From contig RDOE01000002.1 in NCBI GenBank assembly GCA_011364975.1, positions 37,188-101,187 of the forward strand: a stretch of 64,000 bases of DNA, given 5' to 3'. The translations under genes and the position numbers were made by a program. The stretch is from Promethearchaeota archaeon (GTDB taxonomy: Archaea; Asgardarchaeota; Lokiarchaeia; Sigyniarchaeales; SOKP01). Below the pieces are notes generated by a model. It ran no database searches. It saw only the letters and a program-made list of their open reading frames with translations, and was not told where the DNA came from. Of this stretch, positions 18,774-28,871 are shown piece after piece; within the stretch, counting starts at the first letter, position 1, and every line of letters begins with the position of its first letter.

Positions 18774-19514
18774 ATGAATATGGATTATAAATCTATAGGA
18801 CTAGAAGAGAATTCATTGTATGAAGTCTTAGCGACAACTTTTTCAATTGAAAGTGAAAATCAATTTGTTCCTAATACGGCATCTATGGGAATTAGAATAT
18901 TGAATAATGGTTTAATTAGTATGAGCCCTTATCCTTCAACAAAAACTTTTCAAAATTTGAATCAAATACCCCTTGTAACGCTTAATTTTGTAGATAATAT
19001 CTTTTTATACGCTTTAACTTCATTAAAAGGTTCAAATATGCTTAATAATATTAAAGGAGAAAAGGAAAATTTTTATGATTATTATCAATTAAAATCATTG
19101 ACTCATTTTAAGGATCAACTTAAAGCTAAAAAACTCCAAGAAAGTTTCTCAATTCCTTTTATAAAAGATTCTTGGGCAATAATTATTAGTGAAGTAAAAA
19201 TGAGAAATAATAGACATAAAGAAGATGAGTTTGGAATGCTGAAATTAACGGAATTTTTACTAAGCCCAATTTTAATTAAAAAATTTAGAGAATCATACAA
19301 ACTTTTTAATAGAGCAGAAAATATTACTTTAGAAACTATAATTTTAGCAACAAGATTAAAGGTTGCCTTTGAAGTAAAAGATAAAAGCTCTTTAGATCAA
19401 ATCAACTATAAAATCGCAGAAAATGTAAAAACAATAAACAGATTTAGTAAAAATGAAAGGGTGTTGAGATCCTTAGAATATATTCAGCAATATATTGAGA
19501 AATTTAAAGATTAA
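18774..19514 (+). CDS. DUF447 family protein (flavin-binding split barrel-like)
   Basis: ENSLYEVLATTFSIESENQFVPNTASMGIRILNNGLISMSPYPSTKTFQNL; located among H4MPT biosynthesis genes. Confidence 0.75.
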   Translation: MNMDYKSIGLEENSLYEVLATTFSIESENQFVPNTASMGIRILNNGLISMSPYPSTKTFQNLNQIPLVTLNFVDNIFLYALTSLKGSNMLNNIKGEKENFYDYYQLKSLTHFKDQLKAKKLQESFSIPFIKDSWAIIISEVKMRNNRHKEDEFGMLKLTEFLLSPILIKKFRESYKLFNRAENITLETIILATRLKVAFEVKDKSSLDQINYKIAENVKTINRFSKNERVLRSLEYIQQYIEKFKD

Positions 19515-19906
19515 TCCTTTACTTTAATGGTTTCAATATACATTAAGGGATACTTTAGGGTATCAATCCACTTAATAAAGGCAGTTACTTCAACAGATTC
19601 AAATTCAATAATTACTTTAGCATTTATGATTTTTCCAGTTACTTCATCATAGTCAAACTCGGTAGATTTATCACCAGAGATTTTAGTTTTATCAATATCG
19701 ATTTTCACAAATTTGACATATGGTTGGCATGATATTGCAGCTTCTATTCCTTTTTCAATAGATTCAATAACTGCTGAATCTGAACGTATTGGTATACCAC
19801 ATAAAATGTGATAAAGTGCTCCTAATTTTATTCCAACTTCAAAGCAAGCTCTTTCTCTAATACTCAGGTTAGGATCAAAGAAAGACCGTTCATCAGTAAG
19901 AGGCAT
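19511..19906 (-). CDS. mptD: Archaeal dihydroneopterin aldolase MptD
   Basis: RERACFEVGIKLGALYHILCGIPI; small archaeal COG2098-type protein; abuts beta-RFAP synthase. Confidence 0.85.
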   Translation of the reverse strand: MPLTDERSFFDPNLSIRERACFEVGIKLGALYHILCGIPIRSDSAVIESIEKGIEAAISCQPYVKFVKIDIDKTKISGDKSTEFDYDEVTGKIINAKVIIEFESVEVTAFIKWIDTLKYPLMYIETIKVKD

Positions 19907-20919
19907 TAAATATCATCCAAATACTCAATTTTTGCTCCATCATTATTTGGTTTACAGATGTAAATATGACCACCTATAGGTTTCAGACGCATTTGCACTT
20001 CTTTTAATAAGGCATTTGCTTCTTCATCTGATTCGACAATTCCAACTATACTTGGACCAAATGAAGACATAGCATATGCTTTTAATCCAAATTCCTCAAA
20101 AAATTTAAGAATCCCCTTAACAATGTCGTGTTGTAGAGAAATCTCGATTTTCTTGAATCCAATTTTTTGAATACTTTTTAACCCTTCTCCGAAACATTTT
20201 AAATCGTTTTTAATAATTCCTGGAATAACTTTCATTAAAATTTGATGAGAAACTTCTGTGACTTCTGATTTAGGTATTGGGGCATTAGATTGAAAAATAC
20301 TCACTTCTTCATCCCCATAAGCACCTTTTTTTACATTTGGTATAACTAAAACAAATCTCCAATTTTCAGGGATGGGATATCTTAAAATTGTAATTGCAGG
20401 ATCTACTTCGGTTGATGCTGAAGATGGCAAAAAGGTTTCTTTTTCTTTTCCTATTCCAAAATCATGCCCTGCATCTAATATGAAACCCCCGTTTTCAAAA
20501 CCTCTCCAGCCTATTCCAGAAGTTCCTCCTCTTCCAACGAGTTTGGTTAATTCATTCGTATTTAAATTATTTATATTCTTTAGTTTGGTTATAGCTCGAG
20601 CAATAGCTAAGGATAATTGGGTTTTTGAGCCTAACCCTACGTGGCTGGGGTAATATCTTATAAGATTAAAATGAAAATTTTTATTACTTATATTAAACGC
20701 TTTAAATACCCTTGATGCAATTTCGTTTATTACCTCGATTGATTCTCGATAATATTTATTTGCTTTAATTTTGAATTCTTCAGCATTGTTTGAAGCTTCG
20801 AAAACAACATTTGGACGGTCTAACATAAGACCTATCCCTCCATCTACCCTTCCCGTGAAACCATTCTCATCAATTAAGGAAAGATGAATACGACAGGGCG
20901 TAATTATTCTAATTTTCAT
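19906..20919 (-). CDS. Beta-ribofuranosylaminobenzene 5'-phosphate synthase (GHMP family)
   Basis: RIITPCRIHLSLIDENGFTGRVDGGIGLMLDRP; YPSHVGLGSKTQLSLAIARA; GRGGTSGIGWRGFENGGFILDAGHDFG. Confidence 0.9.
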   Translation of the reverse strand: MKIRIITPCRIHLSLIDENGFTGRVDGGIGLMLDRPNVVFEASNNAEEFKIKANKYYRESIEVINEIASRVFKAFNISNKNFHFNLIRYYPSHVGLGSKTQLSLAIARAITKLKNINNLNTNELTKLVGRGGTSGIGWRGFENGGFILDAGHDFGIGKEKETFLPSSASTEVDPAITILRYPIPENWRFVLVIPNVKKGAYGDEEVSIFQSNAPIPKSEVTEVSHQILMKVIPGIIKNDLKCFGEGLKSIQKIGFKKIEISLQHDIVKGILKFFEEFGLKAYAMSSFGPSIVGIVESDEEANALLKEVQMRLKPIGGHIYICKPNNDGAKIEYLDDI

Positions 20920-21254
20920 TTTATCTTAAATAAGAAAAGTTTCAAACTAAATGTAAGAATCTTTAAAATAATTTAAATTTAATATAAATTCATGGTTTTT
21001 TTAATATTATGGAATATAATAGATTTTATTAATGATTAAACTTTGATGAAAATTCGACCAAAACAAACAGTTATAAAAGAAACATTCTATATTATAACTT
21101 AAAGACTTCTAAATGACTATCTATTAACAAAACTGTCAGGTAGTATATGCCATCTTGATAGTACTTGATGGATTAATGTGTTATTTGTTTAAATAATATG
21201 ATTAAAAGGGTAATGCAAAGTTTAAGTAATTTAGATATAATTTTTGGGGGTTAA

Positions 21255-21653
21255 TTAAAGATTATCACTATTTTCGTAGTTGAGGATGACCATTCGTTAA
21301 GGATGCTTTACGAGAAAGCCCTAGAACTAAATGGATATACTGTTATAGGCGCCGCAAAGGATGGAGACGAAGCAGTAAAAATGTTTGTAGGTTTCACTTC
21401 TAAACCAAAGGTTATTATAATGGATCATAGAATGCCTATAAAAAATGGAATTGAAGCAACGAAAGAAATTTTAGCAATATCTGATAATCCAAAACCCAAA
21501 ATTATATTTGCGAGCGCTGATCTTTCAATTAAAGAAGAGGCTTTAGCGATTGGTGTTTCATGTTTTAAGGATAAACCATTTACACTAGAAAGATTATTTA
21601 GTAATATTGAAAAGGTAATAGCCAAGGATCAAATACTAAAAATTCAAAGTTGA
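21255..21653 (+). CDS. Stand-alone response-regulator receiver domain
   Basis: KIITIFVVEDDHSLRMLYEKALELNGYTVIGAAKDGDEAV...IMDHRMPIKNGIEATKEI...KPKIIFASA...FKDKPF. The acidic EDD lies upstream of the first ATG (21303); the frame opens at 21255 after TAA, with no ATG/GTG/TTG. Confidence 0.85.
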   Translation, partial: LKIITIFVVEDDHSLRMLYEKALELNGYTVIGAAKDGDEAVKMFVGFTSKPKVIIMDHRMPIKNGIEATKEILAISDNPKPKIIFASADLSIKEEALAIGVSCFKDKPFTLERLFSNIEKVIAKDQILKIQS

Positions 21654-21803
21654 AAAAAACTATGCTTATTTTTTTTTAGTTTTATAGCAATAATTTAACA
21701 ATAGGATCCTAAATTCTATATATTTTCTATTCTTTATTTTTATGATATTTAGAAAGAATAAATTTGATTAAAAAGGATAAATCAACGTAAAAGGCGTATT
21801 TTT

Positions 21804-23198
21804 TTGAGTGATTTGGAAGGATTAACTAGAAGATTATTAAAACGAGGAAAAAATGATGAAGAAATTATTAGTAGAATTATCCAAGAGTACCTCGATTTTA
21901 AAGATATTAACGAAGATGAAGCTAAAAAATATTCTAAAGCTATTTTAGATGAATGCAAAAGGAGTGATCTTAGTTATATTTCTAATCGATTTATTAAAGA
22001 GCTTTTAGAAGTTGAAATTGCTGATGTTACTATTGGAAGGCAGGGTGTGGGGTGTAGAGGAGCAGGCGACTTTTTTGTGCATAAATTAATTGCAGAATTA
22101 TCTGAAACCACACAAAAGCCATTCTTAGCCCCAAATTCCCTCGATGATGCAGGAGCAGTAAAACTATCTGAAATAAAAGGTTTTGAAAAATACGAAGATA
22201 TTATTGTTGTTTCAAAGATGGAGGGCATTCATAGTCGTTTAAGCGACTTTCCATTTATTTGTGGATTCCATGTTACAAGAGCATGCTTACGAGATTTATA
22301 TGTCAAAGGTGCGAAACCAATCTCCATTATGGTTGATGTTCATTTAGGAGATGATGCTGATGTGGGTAAATTATTTGATTTTATGGCGGGAATATCTAGT
22401 ATATCAGAATTAACAAATGTACCAATCACCGCAGGTTCTACACTAAGAATAGGAGGTGATATGGTAATCGGAGATCGCTTAGTAGGAGGTTTAAGTGCCG
22501 TTGGCGTTCTTACTGATAATATATTAGCTCGACGAAACATTCAAATAGGGGATAAAATTCTGATGACCGAAGGGGCAGGGGGTGGGACAATTGCTACTAC
22601 AGCTATTTATTCTGGAAATCATGAAGTCGTAAAAGAAACCTTGAACATAAAATTCCTTGAAGCATGCGAATTAATTCTTGAAAGTGATTATCGTAAGCAT
22701 ATTCGAGCAATGTGTGATGTTACAAACGGTGGATTACGTGGAGATTTATATGAGATCAATTACGAGGCAAATTGTGGTGTATTAATCTATGAAGATAAAG
22801 TAAGGAAGTTGGTTAATCCCAATGTTCTAAACTTATTAGAAAAAGTGGGTGTAGATTATTTAGGTGTTTCTTTAGATGCATTATTAATTTATTGTTCTGA
22901 AAGTGCTGTAAGTAAGATTATATCAGATTTAAGTAAAATTGATATTAAATGTTTCGAAATTGGTTATGTAGATAACTCAAAAGAAGTGAAAATGATACAT
23001 ATTGATGGAAAAGAGAAGACCATACTCCCTCGTTTTAGAGAATCTGCTTATACTAAAATAAAGCAAGTAATAGGAGAAGATACGCCTGAAAAAAAAGATA
23101 TTATGGAAAAGAAGATTGAAATTGCAGCTGAAAAATCTTTAGAAAAACGCAAAAATATAATTAATTATATTAAAACTAATTCAAAAATAAAAAATTAA
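21804..23198 (+). CDS. AIR synthase-related (PurM/HypE/SelD superfamily) protein
   Basis: TIGRQGVGCRGAGDF...APNSLDDAGAV; GGDMVIGDRLVGGLSAVGVLTDNILARRNIQIGDKILMTEGAGGGTIATTAI; CDVTNGGLRGDLYEI. TTG start. Confidence 0.82.
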   Translation: MSDLEGLTRRLLKRGKNDEEIISRIIQEYLDFKDINEDEAKKYSKAILDECKRSDLSYISNRFIKELLEVEIADVTIGRQGVGCRGAGDFFVHKLIAELSETTQKPFLAPNSLDDAGAVKLSEIKGFEKYEDIIVVSKMEGIHSRLSDFPFICGFHVTRACLRDLYVKGAKPISIMVDVHLGDDADVGKLFDFMAGISSISELTNVPITAGSTLRIGGDMVIGDRLVGGLSAVGVLTDNILARRNIQIGDKILMTEGAGGGTIATTAIYSGNHEVVKETLNIKFLEACELILESDYRKHIRAMCDVTNGGLRGDLYEINYEANCGVLIYEDKVRKLVNPNVLNLLEKVGVDYLGVSLDALLIYCSESAVSKIISDLSKIDIKCFEIGYVDNSKEVKMIHIDGKEKTILPRFRESAYTKIKQVIGEDTPEKKDIMEKKIEIAAEKSLEKRKNIINYIKTNSKIKN

Positions 23199-23219
23199 AA
23201 AAAAATTTATTTGATAAAT

Positions 23220-24248
23220 TTAGACTTTATATTTCTGTAATTTGAAGATTTTATAGAAATCCTCGATTGTTGTAAGACATACTATGACAATTAAAGCAAC
23301 AAAACCTAACTGATATTCATCATAGAATTCTACAGGAATTCCAACATGAACCCAAGGCTCTGAGAAGTAAGGAAATATAGCTGGATTAAACATTAAATAT
23401 AGAAACAGTGGTATCCATAAGAATTTTATAATTATTATAAAAACATGGAGTACCTGGTGGGTTTCTGGTTTTCTATTACCGATAATTCCACGGGAAACAT
23501 CTAAAATGCCTTCAATGATCAATAGCAAACCCGCAAATCTGAGAACCACTAAGAAATCAGGGATAAACATAAATGTCGGGAATGGCTGAAATAGTAATAA
23601 AACTCCAAATATTAAACCAATGCTAGCAGCAATAACTTCACCAATTGGTTTAATGAAGGGTTTTAGAGGTTTAGCTAGTACTTCTGACACAGGTGTACCT
23701 GCTTCAGCAGCTTTTTCTAATTCCAGTTTTCTTAACTTCTGTTCTTTTTTGGATTTAAAATCTTCTGGGAAATATCCTTCCATGGATAAAACTACAAATA
23801 TGATTGATATTATAACAAATGATGCAAGTAAACCCATTTGGATTCCCGTTACAAATCCATCAATTAATTGTTCTAAAGAAACAACCTCAGTTAAGATGCT
23901 AGCAATCATCCCTACTAAATTTAGAATGATAATTACTGCAAATACAATTCCTAATACTCGAGTATAAAGAGGCCACATTTCTTTGGTAATGTAGACTTTT
24001 GGTTCACCACGGCGTTTGTACTCTTTAGCTATACTTTTAGGTGTTCCCATCTGAACAATTGCTTTTCTAACTGATTGTTCGGTAGGTTGTCCAGTTTCAG
24101 ATATTTCTGTTGCTTTCTGCCATATATGCTCTTCTAGTTCAGTCAAAACGTCTTTATGTTCCTTTTTATCTTTTAGCCAATCAGGAAGAGCTTTCTTCAC
24201 TTTCTTCATAAAGTCTTTAACTAAATCTTCTTTACTTTGTTGGTTCAT
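23220..24248 (-). CDS. Membrane protein with N-terminal HAAS-like domain
   Basis: N-terminal KKVKKALPDWLKDKKEHKDVLTELEEHIWQKATEISETGQPTEQSVRKAIVQMGTPKSIAKEYKRRGEPKVYIT plus multiple TM helices; paired with a PadR gene. Confidence 0.72.
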   Translation of the reverse strand: MNQQSKEDLVKDFMKKVKKALPDWLKDKKEHKDVLTELEEHIWQKATEISETGQPTEQSVRKAIVQMGTPKSIAKEYKRRGEPKVYITKEMWPLYTRVLGIVFAVIIILNLVGMIASILTEVVSLEQLIDGFVTGIQMGLLASFVIISIIFVVLSMEGYFPEDFKSKKEQKLRKLELEKAAEAGTPVSEVLAKPLKPFIKPIGEVIAASIGLIFGVLLLFQPFPTFMFIPDFLVVLRFAGLLLIIEGILDVSRGIIGNRKPETHQVLHVFIIIIKFLWIPLFLYLMFNPAIFPYFSEPWVHVGIPVEFYDEYQLGFVALIVIVCLTTIEDFYKIFKLQKYKV

Positions 24249-24771
24249 TCTTATAACCTCGTGATATTAATTCATTTTCAATATTATGCCCACAAACATC
24301 GCAAAATCGAAGCTCAACATTAGAGAGATCTATTCTGTTAGCACACATCGGACAGAAGAGATAGCGATCTTGCTTTAAATTTACATTAACGTCAAATAGT
24401 GGTGCGATAGCTTCTGTTAATTTAGAAAAAAATCCCTCTAAATAGTTGAATACTTTTGTTCCATAATTTGTCATCGAATAAAACTTTTTTCTTCTTCCCG
24501 TCTTCTCTCGTTCGGACTTTATAATCCCGTCCTCTTCAAGCTTCCTCAATATAGGATATAAAGTTCCTTCCTCAATTACAAGAATTTTGTTCGTAAATTC
24601 TAATAAATCTTTTGAAATTTGATATCCATGTACACCTTCATAACTATAACGTTTTATAATCGCCAAAATACACAACGTAGAAATCCCTCTATTGAGCTCT
24701 GACTCTAGTTTAGAGGCATATTCTTGAAATTCTGGATCTAATCCTTTAAGACTTTTTATCATTTCATTCAA
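24232..24771 (-). CDS. PadR-family transcriptional regulator with C-terminal zinc ribbon
   Basis: GYQISKDLLEFTNKILVIEEGTLYPILRKLEEDGIIKSEREKTGRRKKFYSMTNYG; C-terminal CPMC...CDVC. Confidence 0.88.
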   Translation of the reverse strand: MNEMIKSLKGLDPEFQEYASKLESELNRGISTLCILAIIKRYSYEGVHGYQISKDLLEFTNKILVIEEGTLYPILRKLEEDGIIKSEREKTGRRKKFYSMTNYGTKVFNYLEGFFSKLTEAIAPLFDVNVNLKQDRYLFCPMCANRIDLSNVELRFCDVCGHNIENELISRGYKNEPTK

Positions 24772-24786
24772 CTCCTTAATTTATTT

Positions 24787-25635
24787 TCATTTTTTATTTG
24801 GTTGGAATGAAATCTCATCCCTTATTGAAATTATTTCTAAATTTAATTTATTCCTTTTCCATTCGAAAGTTCTCAAAACTATTATTGCAATCAAGAAGAT
24901 CAATAACACATAAATATTTTGTGATTGGTATATGTAATTATAGGTTATAATAGCAGAGCTATGGGCAAACATGGCACTTAATAGATTTTTGCTTGATAGG
25001 TTATAGATCGAATCGAATAGAAAAGAATGACTTAACATAATCAGATAAGAATAGAAGTTTACTTCTAATCCATTTGCGATATTAATTGGTTGATGCCAAA
25101 GCCACCAAAATGAGCCCAGAATTAAGCTTCCAATGTGTTTACCGAATTTATTTTGTAAGTGCCCCAATGCGAACCCTCTCCAACAAGGTTCTTCTAAAAT
25201 AGGACTTGATAATAATCCCGCAAAAAAAGTTAAAGGAATTATAGCAATTAACCAAAAACCTAAGGTATTCAGAGGGGCAATAGCAAGAATTCTTAATTCT
25301 CCTTCATTAATTACCCAATAATTTAATAAGCTTCCACTGATTGTTGTTAAAGGTAGAATTAATGCCGCAGGAATTAACCATATTATATTTTTTCCTTTTA
25401 TTCGAATACTGTCAAATATTTGTTTTATTCCATAACCTCCTTTTGTTATTTTGTCAAGCAAGATTAAAACGATTAAAGGAGCGATACCTCCAATACTTTG
25501 TCCAATAATTATGGGAACATTGAACTCAATTATTCCTAATCGTCCTAAAGCCATAGGTATCCATATTGACCAACTTGAGATGAGTGCGATAACTAAGAAT
25601 AACAGCACTTTATATCTACTGATGAAGTTTTTCAT
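24787..25635 (-). CDS. CPBP/CAAX-type intramembrane metalloprotease
   Basis: SPILEEPCWRGFALGHLQNKFG...GSFWWLWHQPINI...FAHSSAI. Confidence 0.82.
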   Translation of the reverse strand: MKNFISRYKVLLFLVIALISSWSIWIPMALGRLGIIEFNVPIIIGQSIGGIAPLIVLILLDKITKGGYGIKQIFDSIRIKGKNIIWLIPAALILPLTTISGSLLNYWVINEGELRILAIAPLNTLGFWLIAIIPLTFFAGLLSSPILEEPCWRGFALGHLQNKFGKHIGSLILGSFWWLWHQPINIANGLEVNFYSYLIMLSHSFLFDSIYNLSSKNLLSAMFAHSSAIITYNYIYQSQNIYVLLIFLIAIIVLRTFEWKRNKLNLEIISIRDEISFQPNKK

Positions 25636-25728
25636 ATTTCCAACCTTTTTTTTATAACTTTATAGTTTTTTATAGTATTTTTTCAATACTGTTCTACGCA
25701 TAGTATGTGATCGATACTATTTAAATCT

Positions 25729-26628
25729 TTGGATAACTTATATTTTCACAAAATAAGTTTTTTAAAATTAATGAGATTCAAAATTATAAGGAATATTATG
25801 TCCCTTAATGAAAATATTAAGAACAAACTTAACGCTCTAATAACTTTTTTAGAGGAGCATAAAGTTATTTTAGCTTTTTCTGGAGGAGTAGACAGTAGTT
25901 TATTAGCATATTTGGCGAAAAAATATTCTAAAGATATGATAGCAATAACCGTAGAGTCAATACTTAATCCAGGTGATGATGTTTCTGAAGCAAAAAAATT
26001 TGCTGAACTATTTAAAATTCCGCAAATCGTTATTAGAAAAGAAGCATTAAAAAATGAGAAATTTATTCAAAATCCAAAGAATAGATGTTATATTTGTAAA
26101 AAAGATATTTTTACAAGTATCTTGAAAATTAGGGATGAAAAAGGTTTTGATATCATAATAGATGGCTCGAATGTAGATGATCTTGGGGATTATCGTCCCG
26201 GAATACAGGCATTAAATGAATTGAATATAATTTCACCCTATATTAAATATGATGTTAATAAACAAGAAATTAGAGAGATCAGTAATTATTTTAATTTACC
26301 AACCCACAATAAACCTTCTGGTGCTTGTTTAGCTTCCCGAATTCCATATGAAGAGGAAATTACAGAGAAGAAACTGTTAATGATAAAACAGGCGGAACAT
26401 TTTTTAAGAGAAAGGTTTAATTTAGAACAGGTTCGGGTAAGACTGCATAAGGGATATCTTGCCAGAATAGAATTAATACCTCAAGATATAATTAATATCA
26501 CAAATAAGGAGAATTTAAATATTATTAATCAAAAATTTAAGAGTTTAGGCTTTTGCTATATTACTATTGATTTACAAGGGTTTCGCTCGGGGTCATTAAA
26601 TGAAGTAATAGATGCTAAAAGTGACTAG
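25729..26628 (+). CDS. larE: LarE-like ATP-dependent sulfur transferase (PP-loop)
   Basis: VILAFSGGVDSSLLAYLAKKY; NRCYICKKDIF; DGSNVDDLGDYRPGIQAL; SGACLASRIPY. Start likely ATG at 25798 (MSLNENIKNKL). Confidence 0.87.
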   Translation: MDNLYFHKISFLKLMRFKIIRNIMSLNENIKNKLNALITFLEEHKVILAFSGGVDSSLLAYLAKKYSKDMIAITVESILNPGDDVSEAKKFAELFKIPQIVIRKEALKNEKFIQNPKNRCYICKKDIFTSILKIRDEKGFDIIIDGSNVDDLGDYRPGIQALNELNIISPYIKYDVNKQEIREISNYFNLPTHNKPSGACLASRIPYEEEITEKKLLMIKQAEHFLRERFNLEQVRVRLHKGYLARIELIPQDIINITNKENLNIINQKFKSLGFCYITIDLQGFRSGSLNEVIDAKSD

Positions 26629-26703
26629 ATCTTCTAAATTATTATTAGAATATTTAAAACTTTTCTATAGTAGAACAATTAATCTAAAAAAGAGAGATGT
26701 GAA

Positions 26704-27432
26704 TTGGAAGATATAATAAAATATGCAATTATCGCAGATATTCATGCAAATAAATATGCCTTAGAGAGTTTTCTTAATTTCATTGAAGAAGAAATTCCTG
26801 TGGATAAAATCTTAAATATGGGAGATTTTGTCCATATTGGCCCCCATCCAAAAGAAGTTTTAGAGGTTATTTTAAAGGATAAGAGATTTTTAAATGTTCT
26901 TGGAAATAATGATCTAATAGTTTTGGGTCGGAGAAAAGAAGAATGGCCCGCTGGGATTGAACGACACAGAGCATGGACATTGGATCAGATTGGAAGCCCT
27001 TTATTAGATGAGTTAAGAAAAGTTCCTGACTCTATGACTTTTAAAACTAAAGGAAAAATGATTCTTATGCTTCATTCGCATTTATATTCTTTACCTAATC
27101 GTTCAATACGGGATAATATTCTATTATATCAAGGAAAATCACTAAAAGAATTTGTAGATGATTATCCGGATGCTGCTGATATAATTTTGCTTGGTCATAC
27201 ACATGAAAAAATGTATCTTGTCACCAAGAATAAGATTTTTATCAATCCTGGCTCACTTAGTTTAACTAATAAATCCAGTATCTCATTCTGCTTGATGGAA
27301 TTCGATTCTGATGACATTAACGTTACATTTAAAAGTATTCCATATGACAGCTCTCAACTTAAAAATGATTATGAGAACCGAAATGTTGCTGAAAGAGAAT
27401 TTTTACTCAAATATTTCTATCCTTTTATATAA
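26704..27432 (+). CDS. Calcineurin-like metallophosphoesterase (YfcE/MJ0936 type)
   Basis: YAIIADIHANKYALESFL; NMGDFVHIGPHP; VLGNND; HSHLYS; LGHTHEKM; INPGSLS. Confidence 0.88.
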   Translation: MEDIIKYAIIADIHANKYALESFLNFIEEEIPVDKILNMGDFVHIGPHPKEVLEVILKDKRFLNVLGNNDLIVLGRRKEEWPAGIERHRAWTLDQIGSPLLDELRKVPDSMTFKTKGKMILMLHSHLYSLPNRSIRDNILLYQGKSLKEFVDDYPDAADIILLGHTHEKMYLVTKNKIFINPGSLSLTNKSSISFCLMEFDSDDINVTFKSIPYDSSQLKNDYENRNVAEREFLLKYFYPFI

Positions 27433-27502
27433 GGCAATTTAATTAATTATACTTCAAAAAGTAAATAAATAGAATATAAAAAAAAAGAAAAGAATTATGA
27501 AT

Positions 27503-28750
27503 TTAATAAAAATCTTTTTTTAATTTGGAAATTTTTCCAACTTTATAGAAATTTCCAATAATTCCACCAATTGTACCTATAATAATAAGTATAATTACCC
27601 AAAAGTAAATGATATATATCATACTTGTAGGATCAGAGGGAATTGATGGTATTATACCTCCAGAGAATAATGAGATTGGAAAAATCTCAGGTTGATTAAG
27701 AAGTAATAACCATATCGGTATATATGCAAAATTATACAATGCTATGACAACTAACATTACTTGTTGCCCAGTATAATTACTTACACCAATAGCTAATCTA
27801 ACTAAATCGAAAATACCCCCAAGAAATATTAAAAACCCGAGTAATTTTAGCCAATCTAAAAAACCTTGTCCCATTAAACCCAAAACTGCAAACGGTTGAA
27901 TCAAAAGAATTAATCCAAAGATAATTCCTGCAACTGAACCAAAAATTAATTCTCCTAGAGAAACAGGCTCCTTCTTCTTTAATTGCCTTTTTGCTTTAGC
28001 TTCTGCCATTTTTTGTTTTCTTTTTTCTTTTGCCTCAGCCAGCTTGCGTTTACGAAGAGCTGCTGCTTCAGATAACTTCTGTTCTCTAATTAATTTTGCT
28101 TCTTCTAACCTAGTTTCAACCTTAATTCTTGCTTCTGCTATTTTTTCTTCTCTTTGAGTTTTAAACTCTTCTAATTTGTATCTTGTGTATTCCCTCACTT
28201 CTTCTAATTCTGCCTCTGTTAAATGGAATGGAAATATAAGTGCTAATCTACCTGGAACAATTCCAAAATCTTCGGGTAAAAAACCCTCCATCGAGAACCA
28301 CACAAATGCAATCGTAATTACTACTGCAGCAATAAGACATCCAATCCAAATTCCAGAAAACATATTTCCCAATACTGTCCACCAGGGAATAAAAAAGAAT
28401 TGAAATGCGGCAATAATTATATTGATAAAGAAGATTAATAACCAGAAGAAGAATATGGTTCTAAGATAAAATTCAGATAATTCTTCGGTTATGTAGAATT
28501 TAGGAGTCCCACGACGTTTATATGATTTGGCAATAGTTTCTGGAGCTCCTAATCTTATCATTGCTTCATTAATACTTTCTGAGGTGGGCTCTATTTCACC
28601 AGAAATTTCTTTAGCTTTTTCAATAATTTGAGATTTTAAATCATCTAATATGTTTTGGACCTCTCCTTGTTTCCATTTAAGCCATTCTGGAAGCTTTTTT
28701 TTGACTTGTGCTAAATATTCTTGAATAGCGTTATTTTCAACATTACTCAT
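27503..28750 (-). CDS. HAAS-like-domain membrane protein with inserted charged coiled-coil, paralogue of 23220-24248
   Basis: Shared N-terminus (VKKKLPEWLKWKQGEVQNILDDLKSQIIEKAKEISGEIEPTSESINEAMIRLGAPETIAKSYKRRGTPKFYITEE), then TM helices and a K/R/E/A-rich repeat helix. Confidence 0.7.
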   Translation of the reverse strand: MSNVENNAIQEYLAQVKKKLPEWLKWKQGEVQNILDDLKSQIIEKAKEISGEIEPTSESINEAMIRLGAPETIAKSYKRRGTPKFYITEELSEFYLRTIFFFWLLIFFINIIIAAFQFFFIPWWTVLGNMFSGIWIGCLIAAVVITIAFVWFSMEGFLPEDFGIVPGRLALIFPFHLTEAELEEVREYTRYKLEEFKTQREEKIAEARIKVETRLEEAKLIREQKLSEAAALRKRKLAEAKEKRKQKMAEAKAKRQLKKKEPVSLGELIFGSVAGIIFGLILLIQPFAVLGLMGQGFLDWLKLLGFLIFLGGIFDLVRLAIGVSNYTGQQVMLVVIALYNFAYIPIWLLLLNQPEIFPISLFSGGIIPSIPSDPTSMIYIIYFWVIILIIIGTIGGIIGNFYKVGKISKLKKDFY

Positions 28751-28871
28751 AATAATTCACTATTGTTAAAATATACATTTTTATAAATTTCTTTCTATAA
28801 TGTTTAATAGAGGAACATTAAAAGTTTTTAATAAAATATTTGGAGCCCAATTTTCAATATTTTTTTTTAGA

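Noticed and set aside
20935-21250. Long AT-rich intergenic upstream of the response regulator considered for a tRNA or small RNA
   Set aside because: No cloverleaf or T-loop consensus could be found by eye.
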